NCBI GenBank assembly: GCA_002724615.1
Contig: PBPF01000075.1
Span: forward strand, 2,075 to 9,310
Direction of reading: 5' to 3'
Source: Verrucomicrobiales bacterium
GTDB taxonomy: Bacteria; Verrucomicrobiota; Verrucomicrobiia; Limisphaerales; UBA1100
Length of the DNA: 7,236 nt
Shown: piece by piece, positions 1 to 6,000 of the stretch
Layout of the letters: each line of letters opens with the position of its first letter
Position numbering within the stretch: position 1 is the first letter of the stretch
Program-made: the position numbers and the translations under genes
Notes under the pieces: generated by a model
Told to the model about the DNA's origin: nothing
Databases searched by the model: none
Seen by the model: the letters and a program-made list of their open reading frames with translations, nothing else

Positions 1-2547
1 CTGGAAGGACAGGAGCTTTTGACATGGCTGGTGCGTTGGGGCGACAGCGACCGCATGCGATCCGCAGAGGACCGGGCACCATACAAGTTCAATGGGCAAA
101 TTGCAGAACTGGCGCCGGATCTCCAGAATGGCAAAAGTGACTTGGCTTTCACTCACCGACTGCGCCTGCCGGACGGCTCGCTGCATTCGCTTCAGGACGC
201 AGTATTCTTCGCGGGCAAGCCAACACTAGTGTTGGTGGCAGACACGTTTTACTTCCTGCGCAACAGCCCCCCGTCTTCATTGCTGGGGCGCTGGGTGAAG
301 AAGCCTGTTGCGCCAGTACGCAAACTCAGCCATCGGTTCATCACGCAACTGCGCAAGTCGAGCGCGAATGGCGAGGTGGACTGGGATCAGCTTTGTGTTT
401 CGCATAAGGCGCGACCGCGGTTTGTGTTTGAGATGAACGGCGACCGGGTGGAGCTGCGACTGCAATGCAAAAGCGAGGTGAATGGGAGTTTATGGGAATG
501 GACTGGTCACGAGTGGACACAGAAAACCAAGGGCCGCGGTGGCCGCGCGAAAGGCAAGCCGCAGATTCTTGATGACGCGCGCCTTCAGCCTGCCACCGAG
601 TGGTTGCGGCGATTGGATTGGTTCACTCCAGAACCGGGGCTTTGGATCGGCGACGCAAGTGAGAATTTCCTGAACGTGCTGGCGGAGGTCTGGCCGAATC
701 GCCCACAGGAAGCAGAATTCCTTGGCAACCAAGGTTTCCAGAGGTTGTTCCTACAGCCCAAGCGTTTGAAGCCGAAGCTGGTGGTCAAGGGCAGCGGGAT
801 CGACTGGCTTTCCGTTTCCGCGGAATGGGAGGAAGAAGGACTGAAGTTGACGCACGCTGACATCCAGTCACTGGCGGAGGCGACAAGTCGGTTCCACAAG
901 CTGCCGGACGGCGGCTGGGTGGAATTGGATGTAAAAGCGACGCAGAAGGCGCAGGAGACAATGGCCGACTTGGGCATTAACGGCCTGCAGTCAGATGACC
1001 AGCGGGTGAGCTTGGAGCAGGCGGTGCATCTGGATGAGGAATCGTTGGAGAGCTTTGGCAAGTCGGCCAAGGCAAAGAAACTTCGCGAACGCATCAAGAA
1101 TTTCTCTGGCATCCCGAGGACCAAGCTTCCCAACCAGATCGATGCAGATTTGCGACCATACCAGAAAGAAGGCTACCATTTCCTCTGCCATCTGCAAACG
1201 CTTGGACTGGGTGGCATCTTGGCCGACGACATGGGACTGGGTAAGACGCTGCAGACCCTCACGTGGCTGGCGGGCCTGAAGCAGTCGGCACGCCGCAAGA
1301 TCAAGCCGTCGTTAGTAATTTGTCCGGCGTCAGTGATGCACAACTGGCGTCGTGAGGCAGCGAAATTCACGCCCCACATGAAAGTTTTGGTGCTGGAAAG
1401 CGGCACGGCACGGCACGGTCTACGCAAAAAGATTCCGCAATATGACATCGTGGTGACCAACTACGCGCTTTTGCGCCGCGACTTGGAGGAGCTGCAGAAA
1501 TTTGATTTCCGCGCGGTGATTCTAGATGAGGCGCAGTTCATCAAGAATCCCGGTGCACAGGTGACCCAGAGCGTGAAGCAGATGGATAGCGAATATCGTC
1601 TGGCGCTTACGGGCACACCGCTGGAAAACCGAATGCTCGACCTGTGGAGTATCGTGGATTTTGTGCAGCCCAACTATCTAGGCAGTGCGAAAAAATTCCA
1701 CGAGATTTACGACCCACCGGGCGAAAGCGACGAAGCGATCGCCAACCGCGCCATCGCGCGCCGGCGACTGGGTGCCCGACTGCGGCCACTCCTGCTGCGG
1801 CGGTTGAAATCCCAAGTGGCCAAGGATTTGCCAGAGCGCATCGAGCAGCGGCATGACTGCGACCTCGACGGGGATCAACGCAAACTTTATCTCGCCGAGC
1901 TGCGCCGCAGCCGCGATCAGGTGATGAAGACCATCGCCAAACAAGGTGTCGCCAAAAGTCGCATGCAGGTGCTGGCCGCTCTCACACGTCTAAGACAGAT
2001 TTGCTGTCACCCATCTCTAGTCGGCAACGATTCTGTTTCTGGCAAGACCGAGGCATTGTTCGACCTACTTGAACCGCTCATTCAGCAAGGCGAAAAGGTG
2101 CTCGTGTTCAGCCAATTTGTGCAAATGCTGAAGATTCTGGAAAAGGACTGCGGCACACGCGAAATCCCCACGCACATGCTCACCGGCGAGACAAAGGACA
2201 GGCAAGAGGTGGTGAACGCATTTCAGGAGACCGAAGATGCCTGCGTGTTTCTACTCAGTCTGCGGGCGGCCGGCACAGGCCTGAATCTTACCAATGCCAG
2301 CTACGTGGTTCTTTACGACCCATGGTGGAATCCCGCCGTGGAGGCGCAGGCGATCGATCGCACCCACCGCATCGGCCAAACGCGCACGGTGAACGCCTAC
2401 AAGCTAATCGCGCCCGGCACGGTTGAAGAAAAAATTTGGAACTTGCAACAAGCCAAGAGCAAGACCATCAAGGATGTGCTCGGCGAGGAAGGCTTCTCCA
2501 AGAGTCTCGACGCGAAGGACTTGGAATTCCTGTTCGCCGAGGATTGA
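1..2547 (+). CDS. SNF2-family DEAD/DEAH-box helicase/ATPase, 5'-truncated by window edge
   Basis: Double-stranded-DNA-translocating ATPase of the SNF2/SWI2 superfamily 2 group, related to RapA-like bacterial proteins. The frame is open to base 1, and the TTG at 19 is only the first start-like codon, so the true N-terminus is probably upstream. Visible order: an N-terminal SNF2-associated region of about 370 residues (PTLVLVADTFYFLRN, then PVRKLSHR), then the first RecA-like lobe with a Q-type LRPYQKEG, Walker A DDMGLGKT (1225-1248), Walker B DEAQ (1525-1536) and motif III LTGTPLENR (from 1606). The second lobe carries motif V RAAGTGLN (2263-2286) and motif VI IDRTHRIGQ (2353-2379). All catalytic motifs are intact, so the ATPase should be active. 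DEAQ instead of DEAH is common in bacterial members. Chromatin-like or RNA-polymerase-recycling roles are known for relatives; the substrate here cannot be read from sequence. The next gene lies 152 bp downstream and is probably a separate transcription unit. Confidence 0.95.
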   Translation: MEGQELLTWLVRWGDSDRMRSAEDRAPYKFNGQIAELAPDLQNGKSDLAFTHRLRLPDGSLHSLQDAVFFAGKPTLVLVADTFYFLRNSPPSSLLGRWVKKPVAPVRKLSHRFITQLRKSSANGEVDWDQLCVSHKARPRFVFEMNGDRVELRLQCKSEVNGSLWEWTGHEWTQKTKGRGGRAKGKPQILDDARLQPATEWLRRLDWFTPEPGLWIGDASENFLNVLAEVWPNRPQEAEFLGNQGFQRLFLQPKRLKPKLVVKGSGIDWLSVSAEWEEEGLKLTHADIQSLAEATSRFHKLPDGGWVELDVKATQKAQETMADLGINGLQSDDQRVSLEQAVHLDEESLESFGKSAKAKKLRERIKNFSGIPRTKLPNQIDADLRPYQKEGYHFLCHLQTLGLGGILADDMGLGKTLQTLTWLAGLKQSARRKIKPSLVICPASVMHNWRREAAKFTPHMKVLVLESGTARHGLRKKIPQYDIVVTNYALLRRDLEELQKFDFRAVILDEAQFIKNPGAQVTQSVKQMDSEYRLALTGTPLENRMLDLWSIVDFVQPNYLGSAKKFHEIYDPPGESDEAIANRAIARRRLGARLRPLLLRRLKSQVAKDLPERIEQRHDCDLDGDQRKLYLAELRRSRDQVMKTIAKQGVAKSRMQVLAALTRLRQICCHPSLVGNDSVSGKTEALFDLLEPLIQQGEKVLVFSQFVQMLKILEKDCGTREIPTHMLTGETKDRQEVVNAFQETEDACVFLLSLRAAGTGLNLTNASYVVLYDPWWNPAVEAQAIDRTHRIGQTRTVNAYKLIAPGTVEEKIWNLQQAKSKTIKDVLGEEGFSKSLDAKDLEFLFAED

Positions 2548-2579
2548 GGGGGCGTTTACAAAAACTCCCAACTTCCACT

Positions 2580-2608
2580 TTGACACGTCAGCGTCCGCGA
2601 TGCAGGAT
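2580..2608 (+). promoter_or_regulatory. Possible promoter for the yqjD-like operon
   Basis: The 152-bp gap between the helicase stop and the yqjD-like start contains a perfect -35 hexamer TTGACA (2580-2585). Seventeen bases later comes CAGGAT (2603-2608), a weak -10 that matches three of six consensus positions. It would give a leader of about 85 bases. A single good hexamer can occur by chance, so this is tentative. I see no convincing intrinsic terminator for the helicase gene in the gap. Confidence 0.3.
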
Positions 2609-2699
2609 GGGTGTGCAACCATTTCCAGCGGCGCGCCCCGCGACACCCGGCGCGTGGTTGGCGTTGCCCGACAAAACCCAATCCTGAACGGAGAACGAA

Positions 2700-2885
2700 A
2701 TGAGCGAAGAAACCACACACAAGTCCCTCGGAGACCGCACCAAGGAAGCGTGGGAACACGGCAAGGAAGCCGCGCACCAGGCCAAGGTCAAGACCGAGCA
2801 GGCCATCCATGAGCACCCCTTCGAGTCCGTCGGCATGGCGTTTGCCGTGGGCGTGCTGGTGGGCGTGCTGATCGGCCGCCGCTAG
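2700..2885 (+). CDS. YqjD/ElaB-like DUF883 small membrane-anchored protein
   Basis: This 61-residue protein has a polar, amphipathic, probably helical N-terminal part (about residues 8-38, rich in K, E, A and Q) and one C-terminal membrane helix (about 43-59) ending in GRR. The closing pattern HP-F-x-S-VG ... GVLVGVLIGRR matches the DUF883 signature of E. coli YqjD/ElaB/YgaM (NPW-x-x-VG ... GVLLSRR). In E. coli these are C-tail-anchored inner-membrane proteins that bind ribosomes in stationary phase. This protein is shorter than YqjD (about 100 aa), so the ribosome-binding part may be reduced. The start is supported by GGAG (2690-2693) six bases before ATG, the clearest ribosome site on the plus strand. 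It is followed two bases later by the yqjE-like gene, the same order as in the enterobacterial yqjDEK cluster. The family is clear; the role is inferred. Confidence 0.85.
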   Translation: MSEETTHKSLGDRTKEAWEHGKEAAHQAKVKTEQAIHEHPFESVGMAFAVGVLVGVLIGRR

Positions 2886-2887
2886 AC

Positions 2888-3271
2888 ATGGCCGAGACCG
2901 GTCCAGCCACCGGCGGCCTCTTTGCGACCGTCCGGCAGGTGCTCGCGTCGGCCTTGAAAACCGTCAAGGTCCGCATCGAGCTGATGTCGGCCGAGTTCCA
3001 GCAGGAAAAGGCCCGGCTGGTCCAGCTGGTCATCCTCGGCGTGGTCGCCGGCGTGGTCGCCGTGCTAGCCTTGGCCGGGATCACCGCCTGCATCATCCTC
3101 TCGCTTGAGGAAGGCAGCCGCTTCACCGCGCTCAAGGTGTTCACCGGCCTGTACCTCGTGCTGGCCGTGGTGCTCGGCCTCGTCATCCGCGCGCGCGTCA
3201 AGCAGAAGCCCTTTGCGCGCACCATTGGCGAGTTCGAGAAGGACCGCAAAAAAATCGGCCTCGGCGGATGA
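2888..3271 (+). CDS. YqjE-like phage-holin-III-superfamily (Holin-X type) membrane protein
   Basis: This 127-residue protein has an N-terminal amphipathic helix (about 10-43), two membrane helices (about 44-72 and 82-101) and a basic cytoplasmic-looking tail, PFARTIGEFEKDRKKIG. The layout and the closing F-x-x-T-I-x-E-F-x-K-D motif are typical of YqjE proteins, which databases often label putative holins. Nothing nearby is phage-like, so a lysis role is unlikely; relatives are small inner-membrane proteins of unknown function. The start ATG is two bases after the stop of the yqjD-like gene and has no strong ribosome site, so translational coupling is likely. The last four bases (ATGA, 3268-3271) overlap the next gene. 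The first membrane helix contains an exact in-frame 12-bp tandem duplication encoding GVVAGVVA. Confidence 0.82.
   Translation: MAETGPATGGLFATVRQVLASALKTVKVRIELMSAEFQQEKARLVQLVILGVVAGVVAVLALAGITACIILSLEEGSRFTALKVFTGLYLVLAVVLGLVIRARVKQKPFARTIGEFEKDRKKIGLGG
3038..3061 (+). repeat. 12-bp tandem duplication inside the yqjE-like gene
   Basis: The 12-mer GGCGTGGTCGCC occurs twice in perfect tandem (3038-3049 and 3050-3061). It is in frame and encodes GVVA twice at residues 51-58, within membrane helix 1. It keeps a small-residue GxxxG spacing that favours helix packing. Confidence 0.9.
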
Positions 3272-3558
3272 ACGAAACCGAGGCCCGAATTGAGCGGCTC
3301 GTCGCCCTCAGCGACAATCACCGCGATGAACTAGGACAGCATCTGGCCACGCTGGAGCAACAGGCACAGTGGGTAGACCGTGGCTACAATTTCTATCGCG
3401 AGTGGAGCCCCGTCCTCACTTCCGCATCGTCCCTCGCCGCCCTGTTTCTGGCTCGCCGACGCAAAGGCGCCGGATCATTCATGGCCACTGCCGCAACAGC
3501 TGTCCAGTCCGGTATGAAACTCTGGAACCTCTGGCGCAACTGGCGTGGGGGAAAATAA
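3268..3558 (+). CDS. YqjK-like small protein, third gene of the yqjDE-type operon
   Basis: This 96-residue protein starts with ATGA overlapping the stop of the yqjE-like gene, so the two are translationally coupled. Residues 1-40 are polar and probably helical or coiled-coil (E, R, Q and H-rich). They are followed by a short, weak hydrophobic stretch (about 46-62, ending in ARRRK), a second alanine-rich stretch (about 71-84), and a Trp-rich basic end (WNLWRNWRGGK). Assignment as YqjK-like rests mainly on its position as third gene after yqjD and yqjE homologues and on size and composition; I do not see a diagnostic motif. It is possibly membrane-peripheral. Its TAA stop lies two bases from the 3' end of the oppositely oriented tRNA-Gln gene, so read-through transcription would be antisense to that tRNA. 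Confidence 0.7.
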   Translation: MNETEARIERLVALSDNHRDELGQHLATLEQQAQWVDRGYNFYREWSPVLTSASSLAALFLARRRKGAGSFMATAATAVQSGMKLWNLWRNWRGGK

Positions 3559-3560
3559 AA

Positions 3561-3634
3561 TGGCTGTCCGGCAGGGATTCGAACCCCAACTGGATGGACC
3601 AAAACCATCTGTGCTACCATTACACCACCGGACA
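3561..3634 (-). tRNA. tRNA-Gln (anticodon UUG), CCA encoded
   Basis: Read on the minus strand, a complete cloverleaf folds. The acceptor stem is TGTCCGG/CCGGACA (7 perfect pairs). The D-stem is GTGT/GCAC with loop AATGGTA, and the anticodon stem is GATGG/CCATC with loop TTTTGGT, placing anticodon TTG at 3602-3600. The variable loop is four bases, and the T-stem TGGGG/CCCTG has loop TTCGAAT. The discriminator is G73, followed by a genomically encoded CCA (3563-3561). The weak U1-A72 first pair and G73 agree with known glutamine identity elements. Without CCA the RNA is 71 nt. A T-rich stretch (TTTTATTTT) directly follows CCA and might assist termination. The gene lies between the end of the yqjK-like gene (2 bp) and the divergent dus gene (54 bp). 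Confidence 0.96.
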
Positions 3635-3688
3635 GCAGCGGCGGAACGTTAACGCCACACACCCCGCCCTCCAAGTAAATTTGCGCCT

Positions 3689-4738
3689 GTGCCACCGGCG
3701 GAACATTTGAAGAATATCCTGCAAGGCTCCAGCCCCGTGCTCGCCCTTGCCCCAATGCAGGACGTCACCAACCTCGCCTTCCTGGGACTCATGGCCCGGT
3801 ATGGGGGCGCAGACGTTTATGTGACCGAATACTTCCGCGTCCATGCCGAGTCGCACCTTGAGAAGCCTATCCTGCGATCCATCACTGAGAATCCTACCAG
3901 ACAACCGCTGCTCGCACAGATGATCGGCAACGATATTCCTGCCCTTGTCCGCACTGCGCGCGAACTGATGCAGCACCCTGTCGCCGCCATCGACCTTAAT
4001 CTTGGCTGCCCCGCACCCGTCGTCTACCGCAAATGCGCTGGCGGCGGTCTGTTGCGAGAACCCGCACGGGTGGACGCCATCCTTGGCGCCCTGCGAGATG
4101 CCGTCACCATCCCATTCACCGTCAAGACCCGCATTGGTTTTGATGACCCCGATGTATTCGAGGAACTCCTCCCACTCTTTGCCAAGCATCGCATTGACCT
4201 CCTGACCGTCCATGGCCGCACAGTCACTGAAGGCTACCGCAGTGGTGTCCACTACGATCACATCCGGTACGCCGTCGAGGCCTTGCCTTGCCCTGTCCTC
4301 GCCAACGGCAACGTCTACTCCGCCGCCAAGGCAACTACAGTTTTAAATGACACCCGCGCCGCCGGGCTAATGATCGGCCGCGGCGCTATCCGCAATCCGT
4401 GGCTGTTCCGGCAAACCCGCGAACATCTCGCCGGCACAACGCCTTTTCTGCCCTCTGGCCAAGATGTGCTAGATTACATCCGCGCCCTGCACGAAGCCGT
4501 CGCCCACCCCGCATTTTCCGAGAAATCGCACATCACGCGCATGAAAAAGTTCATGAATTACATCGGCATCGGCATCGAGCCAACAGGAGATTTCCTTCAC
4601 CGTATCCGTCGCGCCAATACGGAGGCGGAATTCTTCACCATATGCCGCGACCACTTGGATCATGACCGCCCCATGCCGCTAGAGCCTTTCGATCTAGAGT
4701 TGCAGCCCCGCGACATTCTAGCCGGGGAACACCGCTGA
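3689..4738 (+). CDS. dus: tRNA-dihydrouridine synthase (Dus family)
   Basis: FMN-dependent enzyme that reduces uridine to dihydrouridine in tRNA, usually in the D-loop, using NADPH. The 349-residue protein has the Dus TIM-barrel motifs in order: APMQDVTN (21-28, FMN site), LAQMIG (76-80 region, Gln binding flavin), NLGCP with the catalytic Cys107 preceded by Asn104, VKTRIG (Lys146), TVHGR (His175), NGNV (206-209) and GRGAIRNPWLF (230-240, FMN phosphate). A C-terminal helical domain follows. Length is slightly above DusB (321 aa). The start is a GTG at 3689 with no clear ribosome site; the TTG at 3707 is a less likely alternative. It diverges from tRNA-Gln across 54 bp, and its TGA directly abuts the stop of the convergent ispH. 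The family is certain; the DusA/B/C-type position specificity is not assigned. Confidence 0.95.
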   Translation: MPPAEHLKNILQGSSPVLALAPMQDVTNLAFLGLMARYGGADVYVTEYFRVHAESHLEKPILRSITENPTRQPLLAQMIGNDIPALVRTARELMQHPVAAIDLNLGCPAPVVYRKCAGGGLLREPARVDAILGALRDAVTIPFTVKTRIGFDDPDVFEELLPLFAKHRIDLLTVHGRTVTEGYRSGVHYDHIRYAVEALPCPVLANGNVYSAAKATTVLNDTRAAGLMIGRGAIRNPWLFRQTREHLAGTTPFLPSGQDVLDYIRALHEAVAHPAFSEKSHITRMKKFMNYIGIGIEPTGDFLHRIRRANTEAEFFTICRDHLDHDRPMPLEPFDLELQPRDILAGEHR

Positions 4739-5596
4739 TCACGCCGCCGCCATCGCCATTTCAGCCGCCAGCTCACGCAGGCGGGCTTCCACGCCGTCAA
4801 TCAACTCATCAGGCGTCGATGTGCCCGCCGTCAGCCCCACAGTTGTCGCGCCAGCAAGCCACTCGCCGCACACCTCAGCAGCAGACTGCACATGGTATAC
4901 ATGGTCGCAAAACCGCCCACACGTCTGCGCCAATTCACGTGTATTGTTGCTGTTCGCGCCGCCCACCACGATCACCACATCCGATCGCTGCGCCAGCGCC
5001 ACAGCCGCTGTTTGCCGTTGCTTGGTGGGTTTGCAGACAGTGTCGATGAATTGCACGCGTGACTCTGGAAAAAACTCACGTAGCAACGCCACCAACCGTC
5101 GGACGCGGTCCACCGGCTGTGTCGTCTGCGCCACCACACCAAACGCGGCTCTCGGTTGCAGCGCCATGATGCCTGCCTCATCGGGAACAACGTCAACCTC
5201 CGTCAAGTCCTCCGTCAGGCCGCGAACCTCCACATGGCCCGGCCGACCGATCACAACCGGATGGTAACCTGCCTCGACCAGCCGCAGCAAAGAACGGTGC
5301 GCAAAGTGAACCAGCGGGCAAGTCGCCTCTGTCAGGCGCAGACCCGCTGCGCGCGCTGCCCCAATGGCGCGCTCCGAGGCTCCGTGCGCGGTAATCATCG
5401 CCGTATCTGTCTGTACATCGCCTGCGTTTCTCTCAAAGCGCACTCCTCGGGCACGCAAATCGTCCAACACCGTCTCATTGTGCACCAACTCGCCCAGTAC
5501 CGTCAGCGGACCTGCCGCCGCTTCGTGTCGAGCCATGGCAATGGCATCACGTACGCCAAAACACATTCCCAAGTATTCTGCCCGAATTATTTTCAT
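4739..5596 (-). CDS. ispH: 4-hydroxy-3-methylbut-2-enyl diphosphate reductase (IspH/LytB)
   Basis: Iron-sulfur enzyme that converts HMBPP to IPP and DMAPP, the last step of the MEP isoprenoid pathway, in the cytoplasm. With the start at 5596 the protein is 285 residues. The three cluster ligands are Cys12 (LGMCFGV), Cys93 (ATCPLV) and Cys188 (DTVCKPT). Substrate-site residues match E. coli IspH: His39 (LVHN), His71 (AHG), His121 and Glu123 (GHVEVRG), the QTT motif (158-160), NSN (215-217) and Ser260 (AGTSTPD). GMCFGV replaces the common GFCAGV, a variant I recall from several non-proteobacterial phyla. I chose ATG 5596 because AAGGAGGA precedes it by four bases and the conserved fold begins there. 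A longer frame from ATG 5659 adds 21 residues and overlaps the regulator's stop as ATGA. It is the last gene of the minus-strand operon; its stop abuts that of dus. Confidence 0.93.
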   Translation of the reverse strand: MKIIRAEYLGMCFGVRDAIAMARHEAAAGPLTVLGELVHNETVLDDLRARGVRFERNAGDVQTDTAMITAHGASERAIGAARAAGLRLTEATCPLVHFAHRSLLRLVEAGYHPVVIGRPGHVEVRGLTEDLTEVDVVPDEAGIMALQPRAAFGVVAQTTQPVDRVRRLVALLREFFPESRVQFIDTVCKPTKQRQTAAVALAQRSDVVIVVGGANSNNTRELAQTCGRFCDHVYHVQSAAEVCGEWLAGATTVGLTAGTSTPDELIDGVEARLRELAAEMAMAAA

Positions 5597-5600
5597 GCTA

Positions 5601-5608
5601 TCCTCCTT
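5601..5608 (-). promoter_or_regulatory. Strong Shine-Dalgarno site for ispH
   Basis: On the minus strand AAGGAGGA lies four bases before the ATG at 5596. It is the strongest ribosome-binding match in the window and decides the IspH start in favour of 5596 over 5659. Because it lies 48 or more bases past the end of the regulator gene, ispH translation may be largely independent of the upstream cistrons. Confidence 0.85.
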
Positions 5609-5655
5609 TTCCCGCTTGGCGAGTGTTGCTCCAACTCTGTGTTGCAAAGTGTCTG

Positions 5656-6000
5656 TCATGCCGCCACCACCTTGCGTTTGCGCCGGGGCTTGGCCGGCTT
5701 CTTGGCCTCTTTCACAATCGCCTCCAGCAGGCCAACATATTCACCAAAGGCCTTTCGTCCTGCCGCCGTCAGCCCGCAGGTGGTCAAGGGCCGATTGTTG
5801 CTGTAGGTCTTGGACACAACCACGTACCCCGCTTGTTTGAGAGTGCGAATGTGCGTGGTTAGGTTGCCGTCAGTCATGTCCAACGCATTACGCAGATCCG
5901 TGAAAGACAGTTCACCGCCGCCCGCCAACATCGACATGATGGCCATCCTTCCCTTCTCGTGGATCACCTTGTCAAGCCGCTGGAATGATTTCGCATTCAC
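5656..6000 (-). CDS. Winged-helix transcriptional regulator (HTH_34, MarR/ArsR-like)
   Basis: This 114-residue DNA-binding protein starts at GTG 6000, overlapping the stop of the membrane-protein gene as GTGA. It matches the HTH_34-type pattern: an opening LDKVIHEKGRMAIMSML (9-25), a helix-turn-helix whose recognition helix is TDGNLTTHIRTLKQAGYV (43-60), a wing with SNNRPLTTCGLTAAGRKAF (67-85), and a short dimerisation helix (about 86-98). It lacks the metal-binding Cys/His clusters of ArsR sensors. A lysine/arginine-rich tail (about 97-110, nine basic residues in fourteen) extends past the fold and may touch DNA or a partner. Proteins of this class bind palindromes as dimers, and the inverted repeat at 6738-6756 upstream of the operon is the obvious candidate site. 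Control of the membrane protein, itself and possibly ispH is inferred. The signal sensed is unknown. Confidence 0.85.
   Translation of the reverse strand: MNAKSFQRLDKVIHEKGRMAIMSMLAGGGELSFTDLRNALDMTDGNLTTHIRTLKQAGYVVVSKTYSNNRPLTTCGLTAAGRKAFGEYVGLLEAIVKEAKKPAKPRRKRKVVAA

Noticed and set aside
585..1133. 182-codon open frame on the minus strand within the helicase gene
   Set aside because: It is fully antisense to conserved helicase sequence, has serine/proline/leucine-rich low-information composition and no recognisable motif; it is a shadow frame.
1525..1536. DEAQ in place of DEAH in helicase motif II
   Set aside because: This is a common variant in bacterial SNF2 proteins; all other motifs are intact, so it is not evidence of lost activity.
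2632..2654. Possible hairpin CGCGCC ... GGCGCG (6-bp stem, 11-nt loop) after the helicase gene
   Set aside because: There is no following T-run, and GC-rich hexamers of this kind occur often by chance; not called as a terminator.
2888..3271. Holin annotation suggesting a prophage remnant
   Set aside because: The yqjD-yqjE-yqjK-like order, and the absence of endolysin, integrase or structural genes, fit a cellular YqjE protein.
3640..3704. Direct repeat GGCGGAAC (3640-3647 and 3697-3704) around the tRNA/dus gap
   Set aside because: It is only 8 bp, the second copy lies inside dus coding sequence, and there is no symmetry or integrase context; probably chance, not an attachment site.
3620..4261. 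213-codon minus-strand frame covering part of the tRNA and the 5' half of dus
   Set aside because: It runs antisense through a clear Dus barrel and overlaps the tRNA; no domain is recognisable.
5156..5806. 216-codon plus-strand frame opposite ispH and the regulator
   Set aside because: It is antisense to two well-supported genes, with composition typical of a shadow frame and no promoter or ribosome site seen.
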